Source: Akebia trifoliata | Taxonomy: Eukaryota > Streptophyta > Magnoliopsida > Ranunculales > Lardizabalaceae | Length of the DNA: 64,000 nucleotides | Direction: 5' to 3' | Assembly: GCA_017979445.1 (NCBI GenBank) | Contig: CM030705.1 | Span: 17,501,040-17,565,039 of the forward strand | Shown: one piece after another, positions 12,146-23,600 of the stretch | Layout of the letters: each line of letters opens with the position of its first letter | Position numbering within the stretch: the first letter of the stretch is position 1 | Made by a program: the position numbers and the translations under genes | Notes under the pieces: generated by a model | Databases searched by the model: none | Told to the model about the DNA's origin: nothing | The model's input: the letters and a program-made list of their open reading frames with translations, nothing else

Positions 12146-14366
12146 CTGCAGACACGTGATTTCGCCATTACGATGACCACATCTACAATGGTTTGGAGTC
12201 GTCACCATTCATTTTTGTAAGTGGGTGTGAATGGTCACCCGATGTGCATTTTTTTTAGAAAATGTGACATTTTTGGTATTTGGTGACTCTCGATGGATAA
12301 AGATAATCAACCCTTGAGATTCGGGTAAGCGGCTCGGTTGGAGAAAAGGGAAGGTGTTAGGCACCCTTTTCTCCCCACTAAATAGTGGTAACCTCAACTC
12401 AACTCGATCATTTTAATCAAAAATACAATAAATAAAATGATGTGCCACGTGTTGATAATGTGTACCCTAAGTAGGGACTTATTTTTGGCTTGATTATAAG
12501 ATCATCCCATTGAAGGGGATGATCATTATAAACCTTTGCCTTGGGAAGAGGGGAGGGGATAATAGAAGAGGGAGGAGGAAAGGGTAGAGAGAGAGAAAGG
12601 GGGGGTTGCCTTGAACCCACCTTGTATCTTCTTTCTTCTTTGTTTCTTTTTCTTTGAGTCTTCTTGAGTCCTTAATATAATATGAGAGTATGAGAATGGG
12701 AAGAGGTGATTAGAGAGAGTAGGGATTTCTTTTATTTTATTTTATTTTTTAGTGAGACTTGTGGAGGATTTGTGAGAGAGAGTTGGTAAACTTGGTGAGA
12801 ATTGGTGATGGTTGTTAGTAGAGAGAGTGTTGGGGAGAAATTTTGTAATGAAAGTTGGGGGGGATAATTTTTGTGGTGAAAGTTGTGGGCCATTTTTGGG
12901 AAGAGGAGGATGGTATTTATAGATGTTGAGGAATTATTTTAGGGATATAATGGGGTGAAGTGAAGAAAAATGATAGAATAGTTATGGGTTTGAGAGAGAA
13001 GTGGGTGTAATTTAGAGGACATTGGAGGGTATTTAGGGAAGGGGGGTTAAATGGGTGAGTTTTGACCCAAATGATTTGGATCATACCTAACCAATTTGGG
13101 TGGAGTGTTTGGTGAGGTGAGTTTAAGATGGTGGTTGTGATTAAATGGTATTTGATTTAAGAGAATGGAGGATTTAAAGAGGTGGTTGATGATATTTTGG
13201 GGGGGTGAGGGAGATGATGCCATGTGTTAAAGTGGGTAGAAATGAAGGGTTGGGATAGGTTGATGGGAAAAGTTGAGTGTTTGACTTGAGAGGATGGTGT
13301 AGGTTTATGTTGTAGATGTGGGTTTTGTAGGGAATGATGAGGGTAGATTAGGGGTGTGGGTAGATGTGTTTGATTTGAGAGGATGGTGTAGGTTTAGGTT
13401 GTAGATGTAGGTTTTGTAGGGAATGATGAGGGTATATTAAGGGAGGTATAGGTTAGGGGTGTGGGTAGATGTGTTTGATTTGAGAGAAAAGGTGATGGGT
13501 TGATGTGTGGGTAGATGGGATTTAAAGCAAATTAATGGGGTAGGTAGTTGGGTGAGGGAGGTGAGATGGGGTGATGACATGTGTCATCTTTGATTATCAA
13601 GATGGTGATTGGTTGATGTGGGTAATGGTTGATGGGTTAGGGTTGTGGGTTGGATATGAATTGGATATGGATTTGGGCTTAGAGGCTTTGGAGTGTTTTG
13701 GGCTTGGGTTATGAAATGGTTTTGGATTTTAGGAATTGGTTGGGGGTTATTTTGGAATGGATTTTGAGGGTATAGGTTGGTTTTAGATTTTGGTTGATGT
13801 GGATTGATTTTAGGTTAGGGGTAAGGTGAGAAATTGGTTTAGGAAAGTGTTGAGGGTTTGTGGGCCTTAGGTGGGCCTATGATTTTTGCGGATTCGGAGG
13901 TGGAGCAGTGGTAGTAGAGGAGGGGTAGGCATCTCAAGTCTCACCTTTTTAATTTTTTTAATTTTTTTAGATTTTTGCAATCATTAGTTTGATAAAAAAT
14001 GTCACGTGTTGGCGAGTCGAGCTTTTTAGGCCCGTTGGTGAAATTTATCGAAAGTTTGGCATTTTTAATTTTTGGAAGCAGAGCGGTGAATATTGGGAAA
14101 GTGTAAGGTAGGCTGAGTCCTTTTGGTGGGCCTCCTAAACCATTGAGAGGTCTTAGGGGCATCGGTTTGGTCAAAATGTCACTTTTCAATGACTTGGGCC
14201 CTTAAGGCCCGTTGGCCCATTTATTTGGAAAATCGATATTTTTGGGCCCTTTCGAGAAGTGGCCCGTTCAAATTGAGGTGTCTACAAGGTCCGTTGGCGA
14301 GCTATTGAAATATCAGTATTTTTGGGCCCTTTCGAGTGTGGGTCCGTTCAAATTGGGGTGTCTACA
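12146..14366 (-). repeat. Tat element LTR, distal copy (B)
   Basis: About 2.2 kb, starting with TGTAGACACC on the minus strand at 14366 and abutting copy A with no internal sequence between. It includes an 82-bp direct duplication at its outer end. The C-poor plus-strand tract recurs at about 12660-13860. Confidence 0.85.
12340..12374 (-). promoter_or_regulatory. Conserved LTR hairpin, copy 2
   Basis: Same 11-bp stem and identical 13-nt loop as at 10335-10369, in the second tandem LTR. Confidence 0.85.
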
Positions 14367-14367
14367 C
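14204..14367. repeat. 82-bp tandem duplication at the outer LTR end
   Basis: Units 14204-14285 and 14286-14367 both run from AAGG-CCGTTGG through TTTTTGGGCCCTTTCGAG to GG-GTGTCTACA. Two possible LTR termini (TGTAGACACC on the minus strand) are therefore present. Confidence 0.85.
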
Positions 14368-14384
14368 ATGTGCCTAGTGGAGAA

Positions 14385-16735
14385 TGGTCGATATTGGACC
14401 CAAGATAAAGAAAATTCATATTTCTTAATTTTGAAAAGGGTATTAAAGGCTACATGTTTTGGGATCCAATTTCAAAGAAGAAAGTTGTGAGTAAAGATGT
14501 GGTATTTGATGAAACATACATGTTTGAAGAAGAATGAAGTTCAAGCTGACAACTTGAAATAATCAGTTGAGGTGGAGTTTTATGAAGATAGATCATCTAT
14601 GAAAAGAGTTAAAAATCAAGAGCTTGAGACTAATCCACAACAACTACATTAAAAGTCTTATTCATTGATCAAAAACAAGGAAATATGTGTTCAAAAGTCA
14701 CCACAGATGTATGGTTTTGAAGACATGGTTACTTTTGCCTTAATAGCTAACGGAGATTCCTTTTTTTTACAATGAGTAGTTAACGATAAAGACAATGAAA
14801 AATGATTGGTTGCAATGTCAGAAGAGATAGATTTACTACGAAAGAATGAAATTTGGGATTTGGTGAAATTGCCCAAAGGAGAGAAAGTTGTAGGTTGCAA
14901 GTAAGTGTACCGCAATAAAAAAGTACTTTTACAAAAAGAAGTTGAAAAATACAAGGCACGGTTAATAACTAAGGGTTGTTCATTGAGAGAAGGAATTGAC
15001 TATAATGAGATTTTCTCGGCAATTATGAAACATACATCCATGAAAATCTAGATGAGTGTTCTATATGTAACAACTTAAAGGCTTCAAGGAACCCGGTAAG
15101 GAGGACTTTTGTGTGCAACTAAAGAGGTCATAGTATGGCCTAAATAGTCTCATCGGTAGTGGTACAACATTTTGATTCATTCATGGTGACACATGGGTAT
15201 ACGTGTTGCAAGTATGACTGTTATGTTTATTTCAAAATATTTGTTAATGGTTCCCTTATTATGCTTGCTCTATATATTAGTTGCTACAAACAGTAAGCAT
15301 GAAATCAACATGTTAAAGTCTTTATTGAGTGGTGAGTTTGATATGAAAGATTTAGGGGCATCAAGAAATATCCTTGGCCTAAAAATATGTCGTAATCATT
15401 AGGTTGGAAAATTATAATTGTCTCAATAGAAATATTTTGAAAAGGTATTTGAAAGATTTAGCATGCTTGATGTAAAACTTGTGAAAACACTATTAGCAAC
15501 ACACTTTAAGTTGACATCACAGTTATGTCCAGCCACAAATGATGAGGTAGAGCAAGTCTCGACTGCCATATGTTAATGCAATTGGTTGCCTTATGTATTT
15601 GATGGTGTGCACTAGGCTTGATGTTTCACACACCGTTAGTGTGATCGATAGGATATTGCAAATCCAAGAAAAGAGCATTGAAATGCAGTGAAGTGGATTC
15701 TAAGATAACTTGCAGACACACGTAATTCAAGCATAAATTTTTGGGTTATGTGGATGTTGATTATGCAAGGGATCTCAACTCTAAGAGGTCCATAACTGGT
15801 TATGTGTTTACATTTGTAAGATGATCGATTTCTTAGAAATCAGTATTTGAAGATACTATTGCTTTATCCACAATCGAGGCAAAGTATATGACAATGACAG
15901 AGGCATGAAAGGAAGTTATATGGTTAAAGGGGCCAGTTGAAGAGCTTGGTTTCAAGTAAGAGAGTGCTTTGCTACATTGGGCTAGTCAAAGTAAAATTCA
16001 CTTGGCTAAGAATCATGTTTATTATGCTAGAACCAAACACATTAATGTTTGATTTCATAAGATCAGAGAATGGGTATCTTTTGGAGAGATAAACCTTTCA
16101 AAGATTCACACCAAGGAGAATGCAACTGACATGTTGACAAAATCCATTCTTATAGAAAAGTTCAAGCATTCCTTGGACTTAATCACTTCACTTCTAGTTA
16201 ATTTTCGTGGTGGTACACCCCTACTTGTAAAAGGGGGTGCAAAGAGGTGTACATGGGCGATACCTCATAAAGGCATCTACAAGCATCCTTCATGGTAGTT
16301 TGAGGGAATACAAGCCAAGGTGAAGATTGTCGTGAGATGTCTAGTATTCTTATTAGGCTTGGACTTTAATAGGCAATGCAGTATCAAAAGAGACTATTTT
16401 CGATGCGGAGTGGGCTCGACACAGAGCAAGAGGGAAAGGTCCCAGGGTCAGGTTACACGATTGGGCCCATGCGGGGGTTCACAGGCAGTGTTCCTGAGAC
16501 AAATTTTTTTAGGTATATATATTGTATTTTTCGAGTAGGGTTTTATTATTGTTTTTACTCTATGAGATTCCTTACGTCCATAGACAAAGAGTCTGTAATC
16601 TTTATCGTTCATAGTGGATTTTTTCTCTCTTTCCTCTGTGGACGTAGGTAATTTGCCGAACCACATAAATCTTGTATGCTCGTTTTGCTTTCTTATCTTT
16701 ACTCTTATTATTACACTTCTACACAGCATCAACAC
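14385..16735 (+). mobile_element. Ty1/Copia remnant, 3' half only
   Basis: Heavily mutated pol: a pre-RT segment (SKKKVVSKDVVFDETYM near 14475-14525), RT pieces (VAMSEEIDLLRKNEIWDL, KYKARLITKGCS) and an RNase H end (ARTKHINV-FHKIREW near 16025-16075, then ENATDMLTKS). Numerous stops and shifts. A purine run AAAAGGGGGTGCAAAG at about 16226 is a candidate PPT. 16240-16735 resembles a Copia LTR, ending in a GTGGACGTAGGTAATTTG-CCGAACCAC block typical of such LTRs. The 5' half is missing, cut at the Tat LTR. Confidence 0.8.
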
Positions 16736-17039
16736 GTTCCATTAATATGTTTTTTGCTAGATTTTTATGTCTTGGGTTTAGGATTTTATTTGATCATAAT
16801 CACAATCATAAAAAACTACTTAAATTGTTTGGACATGATGTTTTGTAGATTACAATGTGAGCCAAACCTCGGTAATTGTTTGGATTAGATTTCATTTTCT
16901 TGATAAATAATTTGTGAAATTGGATTTTTTTTATTTGAATTACGAGGTGAAGAACCTTCTGGGGGCAGGACTGTAACTTTATTTTCTTTGTTGTGCAGAT
17001 GGCTTATCAATATGGTGATTCTTACACTAGTCAGCTGTT
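16736..17039. other. Intergenic, nothing recognised
   Basis: A/T-rich sequence between the Copia remnant and the unidentified ORF pair. No repeat, RNA gene or coding motif that I can support. Confidence 0.4.
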
Positions 17040-17534
17040 TCAACTCTCATATCGAACTACAACGGATTGAATACCTTGGCTTTGTAGGTACTCCTTTTCA
17101 TCAGTGATTTTCCTTGAGCCATTAGTAGTAAAGATGTGCAAGCTAATCAATCTAAAATTTTCAACATCTATTTCACATCTCGAGGCTGCTGATATCACCC
17201 TCAATTTTGTTCCTAACGAAAAAAGGTTATTTACAAGATCCAATATCATGACAGCCTCGTCCGGATTCAAAGATATCAGTGCACAAACTGTGTACATTTC
17301 ACACAAGTTTTACAAAACATATAAAGGGTACAGTTGCATGCTTACCCTTGATCCTTTTCTCGGAGTGGCAAAAACTCCAACCAAATGTTGGGATTTTTTC
17401 ATAGCGTGAGCCTCATGAAGGTGATTTAAGAGCATCGATTTCACTAACTCAATGAAAGACATTACGTCTTCATCATCCAAAATCTCAACTTCCGACTTTG
17501 TCTTTAAGACTATATATCTTCTCCCAAGATGCAC
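17040..17534 (-). CDS. Unidentified ORF pair just downstream of MEI1
   Basis: Two open pieces on the minus strand. 17534-17310 reads HLGRRYIVLKTKSEVEILDD, then VMSFIELVKSMLLNHLHEAH, and has a good donor (AAGG then GTAAGC) near 17346. 17306-17040 includes SLGTKLRVISAASRCEIDVE and NFRLISLHIF. The composition looks protein-like, not intergenic. It could be exons of a neighbouring gene or gene fragment, or chance frames in the MEI1 3' UTR, since it starts only about 40 bp after the MEI1 stop. I do not recognise the family. Confidence 0.35.
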
Positions 17535-17573
17535 TGTTTTATAGCCACTATTTTCTGTCTGCTAATAGTCTTT

Positions 17574-17651
17574 TTAAGTCAAGCTACTTCGTGTCCGAGC
17601 TCTGTCGATTATCAGTTGAATGCCAGATAAATCCTCTTCGTACCCGACAAC
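17574..17651 (-). CDS. MEI1: MEI1 exon 17 (aa 937-961) and stop
   Basis: 78 bp, acceptor GTACAG. It encodes [18 protein letters not shown], then RTRSSLT and TAA at 17576-17574. This is the conserved C-terminal tail of the family. Intron 16 (17652-17740) is 89 bp. Confidence 0.87.
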   Translation of the reverse strand, partial: VVGYEEDLSGIQLIIDRARTRSSLT

Positions 17652-20600
17652 CTGTACGCACAAAATGTAACACTTATCATCCACAGAAGCTTTGGTCTCA
17701 AAACAACCTACAATAATTGTAAATGAGTATGATCAGAGACCTGAGAGTCAGTTTGCGTTTCACTGAAACCATCGTAAGTGCCTTGCTTTACGTCTTTTCC
17801 AGAAGGATTGCTAAGATGATCTTGTTTCTCGGTTCTGAAAATGAAGTAGATCTTAGTAAGAATAAAAAACTAAAAGTTGATCATGGAATGAAGCATCATC
17901 ACAGTAAAATGGAAGTAGAACAATAAATTATGATCACATCAAGAGCAAATAACATGGTTGGATGTTTGCATGTAAAAATAGGCTTAGTGAGAAGCCTATG
18001 AGGTCACTTAAATTAATGAGGACCTAAACAGAACAGAGATGAAATACAACCAATTGCAAACTTTTCAATTTCTTGCTAGTTAGCAACTCAAGTTTTCTTT
18101 TAAGCTGGTAAGGGTTTGAGACAAGGACACCAACTACAGCCTTAATTTTCCAATTCATCCTGAAATAAATACAATTATTACTCATAGTGGATTTTTTTCA
18201 TCTACACAAAAAAAATGTCTACAACAACAAAAAACATTGAAAACTACAACCAAGAAACTGATGATCTAATAAAATCCCGACATCCCCACACACGTCATAA
18301 AGATGCTGAAGGATGGAGACAAATATGGGGAGTATAAATAATCTTTATTTCCTAAAATCCTAAAGCATGTACGTTGGATTTAATATCCAATCAATCGGAT
18401 ATTAATTCTAATCAATCAGCTATATAATACCAATCAGTTGGATACGAGTTCCAATTGAGTGGATAGAATTTTCTTCGTAAGTTTCTTTCTTTAATTTAGT
18501 TGTATCTGGTCCTTTGGGCCCACATAGGTTGTAACTAGGTCTTCTAACCCATTCAATATAAATATAATGTGATGTGAGACTGAACCAAGTTAGTTCATCT
18601 CCTTTTCCATCTTCTTCTTAGTCTTCTTTTCTCTAAATCATCTTCTACTGGTTACTGCCCAAGAATTAACCAATATACTGATGCAGCATAGACGAACCCA
18701 TATCCACATATCTGAGATATGGGCACCTTAGATGTTTAGGCTTTATGGGCCTATTCACGAAACCTATGATGAAAAGGAAAACGTATTCATTTCCAATAGT
18801 TATGAATCACTAATCTGGCTGGTTGTATATATATATACACACATATATTTGCTAAGCAAGCAAATGAGAATTAAAAAAAAAAAAACAGGAAATTATACAA
18901 ATCAGTATTGAAGATCACCGGATTACATATACTGAATGCCCGAAAGACCTAATAAATCACCATAAGATTTGTCTATCCGGAAATGGTAAAGAATCCATTG
19001 AACTATACTTACTAGAAGATTTATTGTCCACCACGTGTTGCGTGAGAGAGTCAGCAACCAAATTACCTTTCTCGAAAAACATGGATAACAGGCCCAGAAA
19101 CATTTTTTAGACAATTCCAAATTATACTGAGCCATACATCAGCCTTCCATAGAAAAGATCCCCTCTCAAAGAACTAATCAATAAGAATGTGTAAGCCATA
19201 GAGAAACGTCCTTGAGAGACCTTCAGCAAGAGCTCTAAACTCCACAACGTTATTTGAGGCATAGTTACAAAGTTGGAGTAAGGGTTTAAAATGGCAACGG
19301 TAAACTTCGGAAAAAAAAACCGTAGAAAATGGGGAAAAAAACGATGAAACTTAAAAAATGAAAAAATATATTAAGAGTTATGAACAATGTATATATCTAA
19401 TAATACATAAGAAATTTATTTTAATTTATTCTATGTTTCTAATATAACATGTTCTCAAACATAATTATACATGTTATGATGCCAAAAAAAAGTTTCCTCA
19501 TCAACAAATCAATTGTTCAAAATAATACACTATTGAAAAAAAAAAATGAAAATTCATAAAATCAAGATATTATCATCAAATCCCACATTTTTATATTTAT
19601 GAATCACCAAATTCTATTATGTATCAGATCCCACATTGTTTAATTTTTTTTTGAAAAAAATGCGTTTAAAATTTGACTTTTTAATCGTCAGAGGTACAAA
19701 ATGCATTTTAAATGTGTTTTTTTTGTTTAAAAAATAAAAAAAGTCATTTTTTGTTACTATGATTTGAGGCAAAATCCAAAGAAAAGACTTCCAACCCGAA
19801 TCATATTGCCACCATCATCCCTACTAATAAATCCACACTGGATTTCCGATGCTTGCACCATCCATAATTAGCTTTTTGCAGGGGAGACACAGTTTACTCC
19901 AGTAAATAGCTTTTAAAATGGGCACCCACTGCAAGGTTTGCCATTCATACCCAATTTGGCCAAAATCAACCTTTGGGGGCAGTTGCGCCATCAGGACCAG
20001 ATAAGACATACAGCTCTCTCTAAAGCTAAGAGAATATTTGAGAACGGATGAGATTAAGAGCCTTCAAAAATAGCTTTGTTTCTACATACACAAATAAACT
20101 AAATAGTGACCCAAGGAGCAACTTTGCAAAATTATATCAAATTGGTTTGCGACTACCAATTACTCCATTGAAGAATATAGCTCATCGTCATGATTTGGGG
20201 GGTTGGGCGATTAAAAAACTAGTTAACCAAACACTACATGATCTTTGAAAAAGGACAAGACAAGAACAAGTGTTTGAAAGTCTTAATATCTTGCTTACAA
20301 AGGCAACATCTAGAGGCCATTTGCATATTTCTCCGCATCTGAATCGAATCAACAGGGCAAGCTTAGTGGAAAATTTTCCACCACAAAAGCTTCATTTTTG
20401 TTGGGGAGTAGGGCATCCAACACCTTCTCCACAAGATTTGAATAGAACCCTCAATTTGACTGACCTCCCTAGCCAATCTCATGCTAATGCGGACCAAGCT
20501 TGATGGTTGCCAAACAAGGGATTCGATGATCCAAACGAAGGTTGAATGGAAGCCAATATCTCTACCACGGCTTCACCTAATGAATATTTGATGAAGTCAA

Positions 20601-23600
20601 TATTCCAAGACCCATTGTGCCAACACAACTTAAATTGCAAGTCTGTCAGAGAGTTTGGAAATCTCTTTATCAAAGGACCATTCCCCAACCAGTTACTACG
20701 AAAAATTCAGGCCTCGCTGTTTTCGGATTAAATATTATTAATAAACAATATTGTTTTCTTCATTCTTTAGCAATAGATCTCCGTAATATAGAATATTTCC
20801 CTACGTTGGAGGTCGACCACCAACATTTAGGGGAACATATTTGTTTGAAAGAAATTGCACCCATAGCCTTTTCTCAGTTTGGATCCACCAACATAACTCC
20901 GTCATTCCCACTTCATGAACCTCTTAAAGATGTTTAATCCCAACAACTCCTTCATTTATAGGTCTAGCCATATGAGCCTTCTTGCACAAATCATTATCAC
21001 CCCAACAAAATTTTGCAAAAAATGATTCGTTTTTTAAATCATTTTTGGGATGGCGCAGATGATAATACATGCTTTAAGAGAACTAGCCACCCACCCTTGG
21101 ATTATAATTTTGCCTTTCAATCTTCCAATTTAGCAAGTTGCCATTTCAAAGAATCTCCCTATCATGGACCACACAAGCACCCCTAACAAGATATAATTTA
21201 GTCACAGTGCTATGCATCACAACCTCAAGGGTCATGAATTGGTTTGCAGATTTTAGGAGTTTCATTTGGATACGGGAGCGAAACCAAAACATCCAAATAG
21301 AGCCACAATTTGAAGCAGGGTCATTATCAAAGGCAGCGGATGTTCCCAACTTAAATGCGGTGAATGGTGAAGTAATCATAGAGATGCTTTGCATATCCCC
21401 TTACTCCTCCAAATCCCATCCCACTAAGAACATAGTCCACATTGCCTTAACAATATGATCTTATGCTTTCTCCACATTAATTTTACAACGATCCAATCCT
21501 AGAGTTTGTGCACTTAGTGGAAATGAGAAAGTCATCCATATTTTAACTACCCATAATTAATGCAACTTGCTCTCAGGAAATTACAAGGGGTATGGAGAGG
21601 ATCCTCAAACATATATATCACTAGTTCCAATAGTTTAAGGGACGAAAGATATAAAAGTTTTGTTGAAGCAATAATCAATATTAGCTCCATCCTGAAATTC
21701 CTGCACCGCCTTCATTAAGTCCCCACAAGCAATGCCCCAATAATTTTTTAAGAAAGCCGAAGACCTAGAGCTTTGTCCTCCTCGAGATCCTTTATAGATT
21801 TCTAGATTTCCTCATATTCATTGGTATTTTCAACACATTCCAACTCTTTCTAGTTTATTCAATACTAGACCATCTATAGTTGGCAAATGAAGAGGATACC
21901 TCATAAAGGCGAGAAAAAAACTCCACCATCCCTATCCTAATTCTCTCATCATCCTATAAGATTGTATGCAAATCCTAAAACTAGAAATGACATGCCTCTG
22001 TTACGAGCATAGACTATTCTATGGAAAAAACTCATGTTATTGTTACCATAATCCCCTATTTCAGCCATCTAACCCCAGAATTTCTGCTTCTATTTAATTC
22101 TCTCCAATTTAACAATCTTCTGATATTTCAAAGAACTTGTCGTTGTAACTTTTAGTAAAAATTCTTTGTTTTGAACTAGCAAGCGTAGTTTACGGAGCGA
22201 CTAAACCTTGCGAGTAACTTGAATATGCATAGAATCAACTAAACGAACGAGGATCTGGAAGAGAGGTGTTGATCGACTTTGCATGCTCCATCCATCGGCC
22301 GTTAACCTATCGGCTTGGCAAGCAAACTACCTTGATCCGTCTTTAACTTCGATTTGTTATGCTCAACAGCTCCAACAAGCACGTCAGTCACTTGCTGCCT
22401 AAAACTCATCTCATTCCTCTCCTCTAAAGGTAGACTTTATAGATGATGCAATCAGATCTAGAAATTTTGACTAATTTGAGTGAAAACTTCAAGAGAAGTT
22501 GAGAAGTTAAGCTGGAAGAGAAAAATCTCTCTTGAATTTATTTTATTCAACTAAACACTGGTTTACAACTACATTTGATGGCCTATTTATTGGCAAAATA
22601 GAAACATAACAACTAACTAACACACTCTAACAACTAACTATTCCAGATTGTTACTAACCGAAATAACAAACAATTAACTAACTCCCTCCAACAACTAACT
22701 AACTTGGACTTCATCATTTTCCCATCATTAAAGAACTCGACCCCGAGTTAAGCGACATAATAGGGAAACAAATGTTGTACATTAAACACATTAGATGTGT
22801 TAAATGTGGAAGAAGCTCCACCCTATAAGCATTATCATTGATTTACTCCAATATCTTGCAAGGTCCTACTTTGCGAGCTTTAAGTTTGGTGTGTAAGCCA
22901 CCTGGCTGCCTATCTTTGCTTAAAACCACCCAAACCAAGTCGCCTACATTGTACACAAAGATCAACAGCTTCCTTATATTTGTTGTTCGAGCTCTCAATT
23001 TGGAATTTGATTTGTGTATGAAGATCCTTCATAAATGCTGTCACATCTTCAATCCTAGCATTGGTCATCTTGTTAGTACGTAAAGGAATCAAATCAACAA
23101 CACTAGAGAGCTTCGAACCATAAATCCCTTCAAAAGGAGAAGTATTAGTAGTCCGGTTCCTTGAAGAGTTGTAAGCAAATTCAACCAAAGGAAGAACATT
23201 ATCTCAGACTTTGATATGCTCCCCAACTAGACAACGGAGCAAATTCTCTAGGCTTTGATTGATAACTTCCGTTTTCCCATCGTTTGAGGGTGAAAGGAAG
23301 TGTTGAAATTCAATTCAATTCCCATGAACTTCCATTAAGTCCGTCAAAAATGACTAAGGAACTTAGCATCCCTATTGGAGCCAATAGAAGTAGCAAGGCA
23401 CACCATGCAACTTGTATACCTCTTTGAAGAAGATTTTAGCAATATGTGAAGCATCCATAGTTTTCCGGCATAGAACAAAGTGCGTCATTTTGGAGAACCG
23501 ATCCGCAATCCCCATGATAAAGTCATTCTTTCTTTGAGTGGGTGGGAGATCCAACAAAAAGTCCATATTAATGCTTAACCAAGGTTTGCTAGATACCGGA

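Larger units (their letters stand above)
1..14366 (-). mobile_element. Tat-type Ty3/Gypsy retrotransposon, degenerate, 3' end beyond the window
   Basis: Read on the minus strand, the order is: two tandem LTR copies (14366-10142), PBS, long leader with minisatellites, gag, protease, RT, RNase H, a second RNase H, integrase. Placement in the Tat/Ogre group rests on the extra RNase H domain and on a PBS of the TGGCAACTCCACTAGGGA type. In-frame stops occur in gag, RT and before the integrase core, so the copy cannot be autonomous. The 3' LTR is not in the window. Confidence 0.88.
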
